Made by a program: the position numbers and the translations under genes. From Nepenthes gracilis (lineage: Eukaryota; Streptophyta; Magnoliopsida; Caryophyllales; Nepenthaceae), in the NCBI GenBank assembly GCA_033239525.1, contig BSYO01000030.1, positions 9,383,030 to 9,447,029 on the forward strand: a DNA stretch of 64,000 bases, written 5' to 3'. Positions within the stretch are counted from its first letter, which is position 1, and the number at the start of each line of letters is the position of its first letter. The notes beneath the pieces are model-generated. The model worked only from the letters and a program-made list of their open reading frames with translations. It ran no database searches and was not told the origin of the DNA. Shown in pieces: positions 23,869 through 34,777 of the stretch.

Positions 23869-24795
23869 TTTGATTTGACATTTACTAAAAGAAAATATAC
23901 AACCAAATCATATACTATATTTAAATTTTATCAAACTAAACTGCTAATTGATAGAAACTATTCGGATTATTAATGTGTATATTAGTTTTATTTGTACAGC
24001 CTATACTATTTGTAGTTTAAACTAATTAGCATAAAATTTATTTGTTTAATTTAATATATCATATACAATGATTAAAATAAACAGTTTTAATATCAATATG
24101 ATAATATTATATTAAATATGTTTTAAAATAATATAACAAATGTAATAAAACTATATAATAATGAAATAAAAAGACAATATTCCAAGTGAAAATTTTAATC
24201 ATTGATAAAAAATAATGCAATACCAAAATTAACCATTTAGCCTCTAATAGAATTGGAGGAAGGAAATCGCGAGCCAAGAGGAGTGGTCGCCACTGTCGCC
24301 AAAGGAGAAACATGAAAATGAGGCAAGTATATAATTCCTTTCTCTTTGTTGATATTGATTCTTTGCTTGCGTGTACTGATTTTAGGAATAATTGGCCAAA
24401 TTGTAGAAAATGGGTAATGAGACGTGGCAGAGAGAGGGAAAGTTATTGACGAGCTTGTATGCACCACCGTTACTGTCGATGCCATCGCAGGGTCATTATC
24501 GCTGTGGCCGTAGTCATTATCCATGCCAGAATCATAGTGGGCGATTGGGAAGTAGAAGTGTAGAGCAGAGAAATTTGCAACCGGAGGGAGAAATATGAGA
24601 GAAGAAGAGGAAAGAGAAGAAGGGGTGGCGCTTGTGGTAGAGAGGAGGCAGCGTTGGTAAAGGCAGTGTGACACTGGCAGGTATTCGGCAAAGGTGCATG
24701 AAGGGAAGGAGGCACGACGGAAGAGAGGAAAGAGAGGTAGGACGCATGCGTAGAAGAGAGAGAAAGCTTGGTTCGGGTATTTCGAAATATCTTTT
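23869..24795. other. AT-rich spacer, no gene seen
   Basis: 23880-24235 is very AT-rich. 24240-24780 is GC/GA-richer on the plus strand, and its complement gives serine-rich open frames of no recognisable family. The stretch near 24255-24305 (aatcgcgagcca...gccactgtcg) resembles 40445-40480. Confidence 0.45.
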
Positions 24796-26188
24796 TGTCA
24801 GACCTGCTTGATAAAGTCAAAACAAGTATTTATAACCCCTATCTTTGATCTTATTTAGTATCCGATATATTTTGACTACTATTTTGATATTTTATTTATA
24901 TGCATGTTATTTTTATATCCCTATTTGTTTATTCTATACATGTATGTATGAATTGCTGGTCGATTTAAGGGTTTTGTTCGAGTTCTATGATTTGGGATGG
25001 TTTTATAATTTTATTGGACTCTAGAGAGTGTCCGGACTGTACATATACTCGTATATTAGTCTATTTATACGATAGGAGATTTGGCACATCCCGTACAATT
25101 GAGTTGGAATGCATATTTTGATCCAGACTTTAAGTTATCTATTTATAATACTGATTCGATTTCTGATATGTTGTGTATACGATCTGATTATCTAACTATT
25201 TGATTCCACTCTGGATCACGACTCGATTAGGCATCCAATTTGATGGGGCATCGGATTTGTTTGGGCATCTGATTTGATTAACTATCTATTATTAATAGCC
25301 ATCTTTGTTATGAGGCCCTAATTGTGGCTATCTGTTATTAATCGTCGTCTCTGTGGTGAGACTCTAACTGTGACTATTTGTTATTAACCCCCGTCTTTGT
25401 AGCGAAACCCTATCTATGGCTATCTATTATTAATCGTCGTTTCTGTGGCGAACCCTATCTATGGCTATTTGTTATTAACCGTCATATCTGTGGCGAGGCC
25501 TTATCTGTGATTATTTGTTATTAACCGCTGTCTTTATAGCAAGGCCATATCTGTAGCTATTTATTATTAACCACCGTCTGTGTGGCATGGTGTTGTATCT
25601 GTGGCACCTCTCCCAACAGAGAGACTCTACTCCCTTTCTACCAATAGGAAATGTCGAGCTCTAGTTATAATTGACCTACTCGATCTGTCCTGTATATAAA
25701 TGGAGATTTCATAAGATATTTGGACATCTAATTTTTATTTGTTATCAGTTTTGAAATCTGTTTATAGACCATCTTTCTAATTTATCGGATATGTTATTAT
25801 ATATATATCTATATGATATTTGTTGAATTTTAAATTTATATTTTTTATTTTATCCCTTCAGAGTACATATCTTAAATACATTGAAAAAAGATGGACAAGA
25901 TCTAATGTAGGATCGTATATTTCGGTGAGCATTATATATCACTCCAATATTGTCATATCTGTATTGGATTATGTTTTGGTTATAAGATCGGTCGAGTTTA
26001 GGCCTTGGAGCAATATATTCAAATGCTGTCAGATTTCTCATAATATATGGTTGAGTTGTTATATTATTTGGTTATTTTCTTTATGATAATTTGTAAAGTA
26101 GGTCATTATTTTTTTGCTAGGAAGGCTGTTCGATGTAGTCCTGTGTGAATTTTAATTTGTCAATTCCTATATATTTGGTTTGTCACAC
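24796..26188 (+). repeat. Probable LTR with internal minisatellite
   Basis: It starts TGTCAGACC at 24796 and plausibly ends near TTTGTCACA at 26188. A TATA-like tatttataa lies at about 24826. Layout and an internal ccttcagag word near 25855 resemble the other gypsy LTRs in the window. The ends are only weakly inverted and I found no clean target duplication, so borders are approximate. Confidence 0.45.
25282..25602 (+). repeat. Minisatellite, about 7 x 46 bp
   Basis: Units begin CTAT(C/T)TGTTATTAA and continue with CGTCGTCTCTGTGGCGAGGC-like sequence. Starts fall at about 25282, 25328, 25374, 25420, 25465, 25511 and 25557, a spacing of 45-46 bp. Units are diverged from each other. Confidence 0.85.
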
Positions 26189-26219
26189 ATACTTCTTTCT
26201 TAGGCTCCTCTATGCTCGG

Positions 26220-27330
26220 GGTGGCCAAAACCTCTCACATGTCATGGGAGTACTGCTTTGAATTTTTGGTTACCATTACCTTCGCTAGTTGGTCATCCTT
26301 CCAATTATCATCCCTCGGATCTGCATTTTCTCAACCTTGTCGAACACGAGCTCCATATCGTTTGCTCTAACGAGGTATTTTGCAAGCAAAGAGCTGGACG
26401 TCTCAAAATTCTGGAAGAGTTGGTTAACGACCAGTTCAAAGTCACTGTAGATGGTCAGATTATTGACCGAGCACTCCCTTGCCAATCAGAGTTTGGAGAG
26501 TAAAGTTTTGTACTCGGCAACATTGTTGATAGTTGAGAATCCAAGGATCACCGAATACTTCATTTTCAACCCGTTGGGAGTCCTCACTATCACGCCTGCT
26601 CCACTGCTTGATTGTGTCGATGATCCATCTACGTGCAACGTCCAGGTTAGAATTTCCCCTTCCTGTTGGGTATCTTTGCCGAGATCGTGGAGTCCGGAAT
26701 CGGGGTTATCATTTCAATTATAAAGTCTGCGGAGCCTAACCCTTTTTGTTTGGCCTCGATCTGAACTCTATGTCAAACTCATCCAATTTCATGGCCCATT
26801 TGACCAATTAGCTGGACATGTCGGATTTTCGTAAAATTTTCTTCAAAGGTTAATCAGTCAAGACGATGATTTTATGTGCCTGGAAGTATGAACGTAGTTT
26901 CCTAACAAAATAAATTAGCACTAAGGCGATCCTTTTGATGTGCAAGTAACAGGTCTCAGTGTTCATCAGGGTTTTGCTGACGTAATGGACCGGTCGTTGT
27001 ACATTGGACTTCTAATGGATTAGGATCAAAGTTAGCACCGTATCCGACACCGCCAAGTATAAATATAAATCTTCCCCTTTTTCCGATGACGTCAAGAGAG
27101 GGAGACTGACGAGATATTCCTTTAGATCTTGGAAGGTTGCCTGGCTATCAACCATCCACTAGAAGCCATTCACCTTCGTTCCTCCCCACTGGACAGTTTT
27201 GGATCGACCCACTTAAACCACTCGCACCACTATCGCGGCCTTCATCTTGACAGATCCCATGTTTGGTTGCTGCTATTTACGTTTTCCTCTTGCGGACGTC
27301 GTGCTTTCGGCCAGGTCAGGATATGCTTGA
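26220..27330 (-). pseudogene. Ty3/gypsy pol fragment (RT end and RNase H)
   Basis: The minus strand encodes, across frames, RPVHYVSKTLMNTETCYL (27000-26940), ALVLIYFVRKLRSYFQ just after it, and MKLDEFDIEFRSRPNKKG (26800-26740), the RT/RNase H region. Further on, LTIYSDFELVVNQLFQNFE (about 26455-26395) resembles the second RNase H domain found in the Tat/Ogre branch of Ty3/gypsy. Stops and the absence of integrase show a truncated remnant. Branch assignment is inference. Confidence 0.7.
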
Positions 27331-28269
27331 CCCATCAATAATAAAAATTAATTCACAAGTATAGTAAAAATACTTATGATTAATATATCTTTAAGTATAA
27401 CATAAAGTTATTTTTGAGTTATTTATTTTTTTTAAATTATTAAATTATAATTAAATTAAAAATACAGCTTAGATAAAAAATAAAACCCTAAAAAAATTGT
27501 ACGTAAATTAAATCAATTTTGGCAATTTAATTTGGCATAATTTCAACAGTATGAACGATTTGAAATTCTTTTTATTCAACCTTAGTGGGAGGTTTGAAAT
27601 AGTCATAAGGGCTTCTATCAAAGAGAACCAAATTGTCAAAGGGTAGAGACGTAATTTACATGGATCACATGATCGCCGGGACTGCTGCGTAGTGTTGGCA
27701 AACTCTGGCACGGGGGTTACGATGCAGGGGGTGTGGCGGCCCCTCCAATGCCATTTTGACTATCATATTTAAAATTTGATGGCTATTTTTTAAAAAAAAT
27801 TAATAACAAATAATAATAATAATAATAATTTTTTGATTAAATATAAAAAAATTATAAAAATAAAATAAATAATATTAAAATTTTTTTGATATATATATAT
27901 ATATCCGTTGGATACATCCAACGGCAACAGGGCCATAAGAGGACAACGCCCCCCGTTTTGCAGCCCCTGGATTTTGGCAAACTCCTCTTGATATTTGGCA
28001 GACGTGACAGCAACCCTGCCGGAAATTTTTGGGCTTTAAATTTTAATTTTAATTTACAAAATTAGTGTAATTAGTGGAGTTATGTCATTTAATCCCAAAT
28101 TCAGGCATTTGACTCGTGATAATGTCATTTTATAAAATATAAGATAAAATTAATTAAATTAATACAAAGTGATTTTATTTTTTTGAAACCACGTGTATAA
28201 TGAAAACTTTATATACAGGTCGTCCCTTTCACGTATATAATCATACCCGTAATTTTAAAAATTAAAATT
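27331..28269. other. AT-rich spacer with simple repeats and a palindrome
   Basis: Contains an (ATA)n run near 27808-27830, a (TA)n run near 27890-27903 and the hairpin CCGTTGGA-TACA-TCCAACGG at 27905-27924. The word ttggcaaactc recurs near 27698 and 27975. No gene is seen. Confidence 0.5.
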
Positions 28270-28289
28270 AGAGTGGGTCACTCACTCTA

Positions 28290-28534
28290 GTCACCAATCA
28301 GAGTGGGTCAATTGCCCACCTGTAAAGCGTGTTTATAGTAGGCCTACGAGAGAGAGAGTCAACGCCTAGGCTTCCAGCGTTCTCGTTCATGTCCTCAGCA
28401 ACCTCTCGGACATGACGTATCGGAAGAGTCCTCGTCCGTTATGACAAGCTTCTCGGTCACTTACGAAAGTCTGCGACCTTTTTTTTACCTTGTGAGTCTG
28501 CGGACGTAAGTGTCACAAGGGAGTAACCCCAACA
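28290..28534 (-). repeat. Truncated 3' LTR of the copia element
   Basis: Matches 33073-33324 from the word tcaccaatcagagtg to the terminal aaccccaaca. About 550 bp of the LTR's 3' part is missing. On the minus strand the preceding aaggggaagtt is the polypurine tract. Confidence 0.8.
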
Positions 28535-28543
28535 AACTTCCCC

Positions 28544-30420
28544 TTATGACCGAGTGGGAGTGAAGTCAGTTAGACCGGCAATGTCACAACAAGCTTCCAG
28601 CTTTCTCTTTGGCAAAACTTTGGTCAACATGTCCGAGCCATTGTCATCCGAGCCGACCTTTCCAATTGATAGCTGCCCATCATCAAAAACATCTCTCACC
28701 CAATGATATCGCACGTCAATGTACTTTGACCTGGAATGAAATGAGAAGTTTTTATACAAGTGAATGCTACTTTGATTATCACAGAGGATCTCGTACGTCT
28801 ATTACCTTAGACCCAACTCTTGGATGAACCTTTTCATCCAAAGCATTTCCTTATAGGCCTCGGTCACGGCAATGAACTCTACTTCCGTAATAGAGAGAGT
28901 AACGCACTTTTACAACTTGGACTGCCAGGAGATCGCCCCTCCCGCAAATTTTACTAAGTATCCGGACGTTGATTTCCAAGAATCAACGTCCCCGGCCATG
29001 TCTGCGTCCATGTACTCAATCAGCTGAGGCTTCTCTCCTCCAAACTGTAAACCCGTCTTGGAGGTCCTACGGAGATATCTGAAAATCCACTTTACCGCGG
29101 ACCAATGCTCCATCCCTCGGTTTGAAAGAAATTGGCTCATAAGGCCAACCGCATGAGTAATGTCCGATCGCGTACACACGGTAGTGTACATCAAGCTACC
29201 AACGGCCGACGAGTAAGGAATCTTACTCATACGTGCCTTCTCAATGTCCGAGGACGAACACTGCTGCTTGCTCAGCCTAAAATGGTTGGCCAGAGGGGTA
29301 CTGACAGGCTTGGAGTTTTTCATGTCGAATTGCTGAAGTACCTTTTCAACAAAGCCTTCCTGGGACAGCCAGAGCTTCTTGTTCCATCGATTGCAAAATA
29401 TTTTAATCCCCAGAATCTGCTTCGCCAGTCCGAGGTCTTTCATGGCAAAAGACTGCCCAAGTTGCTCTTTCAGCTCCTTGATCCTAGCGTTGCTCTGTCC
29501 GACAACCAGCATGTTGTCCACATAAAGGAGGAGGATGACAAAGTCATTTTTCGAAAATCTCTGGATAAAGACACAGTGGTCGAAAGTAGTCTTATGGTAT
29601 CTTCATCCGATCATAATAGACTCAAACTTCCTGTACCAATGTCTCGGAGCTTGCTTCAGCCCATACAAACTCTTCTTCAAATGACAGATCAGTCCTTTCT
29701 TTCTCTTGACTTCAAAATCATCTAGTTGTTCCATGTAGATCTCTTCCTCAAGATCTCCATAGAGAAATATTGTCCGGACGTCCAGTTGCTCAATCTCCAG
29801 ATCCAAAGCCGTTGCCAGTCCGAGCACCACACGGACCAAGGAATCTTCACAACAGGTGTAAAAATTGTATCAAAGTCAACACCCTTGCGATGACCAAATC
29901 TCTTCACCACAAGCCGTGCCTTGTGTCTTGGCTTGCTCGTGTCCTCGGTCACCTTCAGCCGAAAGAGCCACTTGTTTTTCAAGACCTTCTTTCTCTTGAG
30001 CAATTTAGCCAACTCAAAGGTATGATTTTCATGAAGAGATGACATTTCTTCCTTCATGGCCTCAAACCATTTATCCTTCTGAGCGCTACACATGGCCTCG
30101 CCAAAATCTTCAGGTTCTCTAGTATCAGTGAAGAAGACGTACTCACTTGCTGGAAGGCGGACGGACGGACGTCTCTCCCTGAATGACTGTCTCACAGGGG
30201 CCACCTCGGCCTGTTGAGGGGCCAGATCTTCAACTTGATCTTCCTGAGGCACTAGAACCGCCTCATCATGGTTGCCAGCCACTCTTGATCCGTTGACATC
30301 GGACTCAAGAGGCACTGGATGGACAGCATCAACATCAATTCTGTTCGTCCGGGACGTATTGGGTTGAGACTTCTTCTCATTCCCAATGTCCTCGATGGTC
30401 TCTTCTTTAACGAAGACCAC
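28544..30420 (-). pseudogene. Copia reverse transcriptase and RNase H, broken
   Basis: Reading down from 30420: a variable linker, then LHENHTFELAKL and KNKWLFRLKVTED (RT start), VDFDTIFTPVVK, KSLYGLKQAPRHWYRKFE, LLYVDNMLVVG near 29510 (usually YVDD), then PYSSAVGSLMY and DADMAGDVDSWKSTSGYLV (RNase H), ending with DMLTKVLPKRKLE near 28600. These lie in at least three separate frames, so frameshifts separate the RT blocks. Known role: copying element RNA to DNA and removing the RNA strand. Confidence 0.85.
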
Positions 30421-30609
30421 ATCTCGGGACCAGACTAGCTTCCTTTCTTTTGGGTTATAGAACCTATACCCAAGTTCGTCCTCGCCATAGCCCAGAAAGA
30501 CACATTGCTTTGTCTTTGGCTCTAGCTTGCTCCTCCCATCTAGTGGAACGTGAACAAAAGCCTTGCAGCCAAATGTTCGAAGATGATTATAATCCGGTTC
30601 CTTCCCGAT

Positions 30610-31426
30610 CTAGATCTTCTCTGGGACTTCCTCGTCCAAAGGCTTACTGGGCGACCGGTTGATCACGTGGGTGGCCGCTTTCAAGGCCTCGACCCAAAAA
30701 GATCCCGGAAGCTTGGTCTCGGACAACATGCACCTGACCCTTTTCATCAAGGTGAGATTCACCCTCTCGGCCACGTCATTCAACTGTGGCGTCTTCGGTG
30801 GAGTCCTTTGATGTTTGATGTCGTGAGCTCTGTAATATGCATCAAACGTCCTAATGTACTCTCCACCATTGTCGTTCCGGATGGCCTTCAACCTCCTCTA
30901 GGTCTCACACTCAACGAGGACATGAAACTGCTCAAAGATTCCTGCAACCTGATTCTTGGTCTTCAATGGGAACACCCACAGTTTCCTCAAGCAATCGTCA
31001 ATGAAGGAGACAAAGTACTGTACTCTTCCAAAAACCTTTCCGGGAGTGGACCACACACATCCGTGTGGAGAGCTCAAGGACCTCGGACCTCCTGGAAGAT
31101 GCGTCTCCTTGAAATGAGACTCTCCGTTGCTTCCCTGCCATGTAGTGAGGGCAAGTCCTCGGCCTTTCTCCATCCATCTCTAGGATGAGACCCTTCCTGG
31201 CCAGATGACTCAGACCACGCTCACTCATGTGTCCGAGCCTTTTGTGCCACAGGCTCGAGGACTCCACACATCTCGTGGCATTCACCTCTGCCACCTCGGC
31301 CGTGGCTTTTAGCGAGTAAAGGCCTCGGGAAACCACCATGGAACACTTTGTCAACTTGAAACTGCCATCACAAAAGACGCTGCAGTAGCCTTCATCATCA
31401 AGCCGTCCTACTGAAATGATATTCAT
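30610..31426 (-). pseudogene. Copia integrase, broken
   Basis: The zinc-binding start reads LWHKRLGHMSERGLSHLARK (about 31250-31190), with a CPHYMAGKQ-like second half. The catalytic core continues with FVSFIDDCLRKLWVFPLK (about 31015-30960) and IRNDNGGEYIRTFDAYYRAH (30885-30825), carrying the Asp residues and the conserved NDNGGEY word. PPKTPQLNDVAERVNLTLM (30800-30745) includes the final acidic residue of the D,D-35-E set. At least two frameshifts separate these pieces. Confidence 0.85.
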
Positions 31427-31444
31427 ATGAATATTGGGGACGTG

Positions 31445-31690
31445 TTAGACATCCCTTAAAATCAATCGAGCTCCACTGCTTGTCAGCAAGGAGATGTCGC
31501 CATGTCCAATGATCTCGGACGTCTCCATGTTGCCCATCTTTAACACTCTTGGGGCACACAGAGTGTAAGTGGATAACAGCTCTCTCTTAGAGGTGACGTG
31601 AATGGATGTGCCAGAATCCACCACCCAGTCAAAGGCTTGCTCGGCCACGCTCACAGAGTCCTCAGACTCGCAGGCCAAAAGGAGGTCACC
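31445..31690 (-). pseudogene. Copia aspartic protease
   Basis: WVVDSGTSIHVTSKRELL (about 31625-31570) is the copia protease active site with an intact DSG. ILRDV near 31450 marks the usual end leading towards integrase. It is separated from gag by a frame change near 31700. Confidence 0.8.
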
Positions 31691-31699
31691 TCCTGTGAC

Positions 31700-32403
31700 A
31701 ACAGCGACCGAGGACTTTTCCTCACCTCATCTCTTTTCGCCCCTCTCCTTTCTAGCATTTTCACGCTTCCACTTATAATAAAATTTTTTGATATGGCCCT
31801 TCTTGCCACAATGGTGATACTCCATGTTCTAATACTGAGAACGTGACTTACTCCACCCTTTGTCTTCAGACTTTGGGCCATGTGCTCGGCTCCTTCCCCT
31901 TGATTCAGTGACAAGGACCTCGGAGTGTTGAGAGGTGGACGTACCCTGAGAACGCCGTCTCACTTCCTCGTTCAACATAGCTCCTTTGACCATCTCCAAA
32001 GTCACCACGCTGTTAGAAGTTGTGTTAGCAATGGTGATCCTCATGACTTCCCATGAGCCCGGGAGGATTGCTAGGAGCCATAGTCCTAGGACCTCATCCT
32101 CGAACTTGATCCCCATACTAGTCAGCCTGTCCACGTAACCCTGAAACTCATTTAGGTGATCGGCGACAAATGAGCCATCCTTGTACCGAATCTGCATCAG
32201 CCTCATCAAGTGATAGATTTTGTTATTTCTGGTCTTGGAGGCATAGAGTTTTTGCAGTTTCTCCCAACGAACTGCCAAGTCTGCCGGATATAACCGCACA
32301 CTTGCTTATACTCCAACGTCCACTCCTCATCCGTTTTTGCTGCCGGCTTTTGTGTGGCAAAAATGGGATTATGCATGGACTTCACAAAGAGCAAGTCTGA
32401 CAT
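31700..32403 (-). pseudogene. Copia gag, broken
   Basis: The open stretch 31829-32299 encodes a copia gag core: AVRWEKLQKLYASKTRNNKI, then LHLM-type helices, HLNEFQGYVDRLTSMGIKFE and LLAILPGSWEVMRITIANT. The N-terminal part (32206-32403) is in another frame. The zinc-knuckle segment near 31750-31850 has lost most of its Cys/His pattern. Confidence 0.75.
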
Positions 32404-32504
32404 CTTGCTCTACCAAGTGTCAAAGTTGGTTCCATTTAAGTAAGTCATTTTGCTTCCAACCTCCATAGTAGCCAGCAACAAGATCATCGTTCAAAGAACC
32501 AAAC

Positions 32505-32516
32505 TCTCTGATACCA
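32505..32516 (-). other. PBS of the copia element
   Basis: The plus-strand tctctgatacca is the complement of TGGTATCAGAGA, the initiator-Met tRNA primer site. Five bases separate it from the LTR end at 32522. Confidence 0.85.
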
Positions 32517-32521
32517 CTTAT

Positions 32522-33324
32522 TGGCGCAAAACGGAAGGCACAGTGACCGAGTGGACAAAAACTCTGGGATAGCAATAGAGCAAAGCTCTCGGACGGATAA
32601 TCAAAAGTAAATATAGAACAAAAATCGAGAGAAACACATATGAGATTTAACGTGGAAAGACCATTCTCAACCAAGGAAAAAAACCACCAAAGAATACACT
32701 ATAAAGAATGATTGTTTACAATAATGTTAGCTACACAAGCTCAAACAAAGAAAAAATAATCTCAAGTGTATATCACACAATCTCTCTCTAAAAGTGTTTC
32801 TCACTCTATCTTTACAACAAGGCTTGCCCACAGCTCTCTCAAGGCTCACTCCAAGTCTGCTCTCAAAGACACGGCACAAGCACTCCAAGACACACAGCAA
32901 CTTACTTCACGACAAGTAAGGGCACAAGCCTATATATACACAAAGAGCCTAGTAGTCGGCCAGCCACCCTACTGGCAGTAGGGTGGTAGGACCACGCCCC
33001 TTAGGCCTGCCATGGCAGGCGCACGCCCGGCGTGCCAAAATGGCAGGCCTAACACTCTAGGAAGTTGTAGCCGCCTGATTCACCAATCAGAGTGAGTCAA
33101 CTATCTACCTGCAAAATGCGGCTACAGCAGACCTACGAGAGAGAGAGTCAACACCTAGGCTTTCAACGTCCTCGTCCATGTCCCCAGCAACCTCTCGGAC
33201 ATGACACATTTGAAGAGTCATCGTCCGTTATGACAGGCTTCTCGAATCACTCACGAAAATCCGTGACCTTTTTTTTACCTTGTGAGTCCGCGGACATAAG
33301 TGCCACGAGAAAATAACCCCAACA
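32522..33324 (-). repeat. Complete 5' LTR of the copia element (803 bp)
   Basis: Minus-strand TGTTGGGGTTA start at 33324 and GCGCCA end at 32522 give the TG...CA termini, next to a PBS. It contains a cluster of nested GC-rich hairpins at 32964-33052. Confidence 0.85.
32964..33052. repeat. Cluster of nested perfect hairpins in the LTR
   Basis: CCACCCTAC-5 nt-GTAGGGTGG (32964-32986), palindrome GCCTGCCATGGCAGGC (33005-33020), GCACGCC-C-GGCGTGC (33021-33035), and an enclosing pair TTAGGCCTGCCA (33001-33012) / TGGCAGGCCTAA (33041-33052). All arms are perfect. Confidence 0.9.
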
Positions 33325-33839
33325 AAAGCGAGTAAGTTGTCAAAAAGTAAGTTTTAGAATACTATCTCATCAAAAAGCGTGAACTATCAGAATATGGATA
33401 GTTAAAGTCTAGCTTAGCCAGACCACTACATTACCAAAACAGATACATAAAATGGAAAGATAGATTTTAAGTTTTAACAGTTTAACCAAATTACCATTAT
33501 TGATCAAAGTTAATAAAGTCACTGCCGATTAATGCCATATCAATAACAAATGTAACACACCATTTAGATAACATTATAATTGTGACTTTTAAATAAAAAA
33601 GGAAAACTATTTATTTTATTTAAAATTTAACAAAAGAAGAGTATAACTTGTCAATTAGAAATAAAATAAAATAAAACTCAAAAGTGCTTAAATTTATATT
33701 AGAAAAAGAATATTTAAAAAGAACTGAAAGAATACATATTTAATTATAAAAATAAATCTTATAATTTATTTCTATAATTCTTTTTCTTTGAGACAACTAA
33801 GAGATCGTCCTCTTTCTTTATCTTAAATATTTAATGCCG

Positions 33840-33887
33840 TCGTATTCAACTAGCTAGATAAGATCGTATTCAACTAGCTAGATAAGA
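33840..33887. repeat. 2 x 24-bp perfect tandem repeat
   Basis: The unit tcgtattcaactagctag followed by ataaga occurs twice head to tail (33840-33863 and 33864-33887), about 0.9 kb upstream of the BBE-like start codon. Confidence 0.9.
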
Positions 33888-34390
33888 AAGGAATGACTTG
33901 AGTATGTCATCTTTTTATTTTATTTTATTTTATTTTCCTCCGTGATATTATTATTTTAAAATAATAATAATAATTATTATTATTATTATAGTAATAATAA
34001 TAAACAACTAGTAACTTTGAGCCTATATATTCAACCATAGAATTTTTATCACTTTTATGAATTATTTGGGAACTCAGATTACATTTTGTCATAATAAGGG
34101 CCTATATATCTCTTAATGGAGATGTAATTAATATATTTTTAATTTTTATCATTAAATAAAAATTTAATGATGAAAATTAGAAGACATAAAAAATTATGTA
34201 TAATGTGTTTTATATATTTTTATAATATTAGCATTAATTATGTACTTAACCTAATAATTAAAAATTAAAAAATAAGCATTTAGATAATTTTTAAAATTTT
34301 GAATTTTATTCGGTTAATTTTTTTTTTTCAAATCAATAAAAATAAAATATACTGGGTATATTTAATTAAAAAAATTATCCATCCCAAATG

Positions 34391-34396
34391 TTGACC
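34391..34396 (+). promoter_or_regulatory. W-box-like element
   Basis: TTGACC matches the core bound by WRKY factors, 387 bases upstream of the BBE-like start codon. Many plant BBE-like genes respond to elicitors, which fits, but one 6-mer is weak evidence. Confidence 0.3.
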
Positions 34397-34722
34397 GACA
34401 ATACCATACCTATTTTTCCTTTCTTTCAGGTAAGACTGTCTTTGTAAATGGCTCCTACGCCCGACACTTTACTCTCGCCGCATTCAGTACGCTGCGTTTT
34501 ACACTACGGACATACGTCGATTGAGCCATAATCACAGAAATCAATCACGCAACGCGGAGGAAGAAGAATAATCCCACCCTGGTTCAATGCTTCTTCGTCT
34601 TCTCTGCAGTTTCCATGTTTGAATTTCCCCCAAAAAACCAAATCCTCCAGCGGCGTCTTGAAAATTCAATTCAAACCTTTCGTTTTCACAATCCAATTGA
34701 ATAACATGCAATTCAGGGACCC

Positions 34723-34729
34723 TATAAAT
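34723..34729 (+). promoter_or_regulatory. TATA box of the BBE-like gene
   Basis: TATAAAT lies 49-55 bases upstream of the ATG at 34778, placing the expected transcript start near 34755. This makes the in-frame upstream ATG at 34619 non-transcribed from this promoter and supports the shorter protein. Confidence 0.65.
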
Positions 34730-34777
34730 CATTCTCACAGTATTCAAAATCCTCACACCTTCGCCTTTCCGAAAACA

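Larger units (their letters stand above)
28270..33324 (-). mobile_element. Ty1/copia retrotransposon, nearly complete, defective
   Basis: On the minus strand: complete 5' LTR (33324-32522), PBS (32516-32505), gag, protease, integrase, reverse transcriptase, RNase H, polypurine tract and a truncated 3' LTR (28534 to about 28290). Gene order protease-integrase-RT identifies Ty1/copia. The pol frame is cut by several frameshifts and the RT active site reads YVDN. The two LTR portions that can be compared look about 85% identical by eye, so the insertion is old. The truncated 3' LTR leaves no target duplication to test. Confidence 0.85.
33325..34777 (+). other. AT-rich upstream region of the BBE-like gene
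   Basis: No gene is visible. It holds a 24-bp tandem duplication (33840-33887), an (ATTTT)n run (33912-33938), an (AAT)/(ATT) palindromic run (33957-34001), a W-box-like TTGACC at 34391 and, near the gene, CCAAT at 34693 and a TATA box at 34723. Confidence 0.6.

Noticed and set aside
24237..24820. Two overlapping serine-rich minus-strand frames of 116-145 codons
   Set aside because: Low-complexity composition from a GA-rich plus strand, no recognisable domain, no splice or promoter context.
29132..29725. 197-codon plus-strand open frame
   Set aside because: It is the antisense shadow of copia reverse transcriptase, which shows clear motifs on the minus strand.
30550..31188. 212-codon plus-strand open frame
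   Set aside because: Antisense shadow of the copia integrase.
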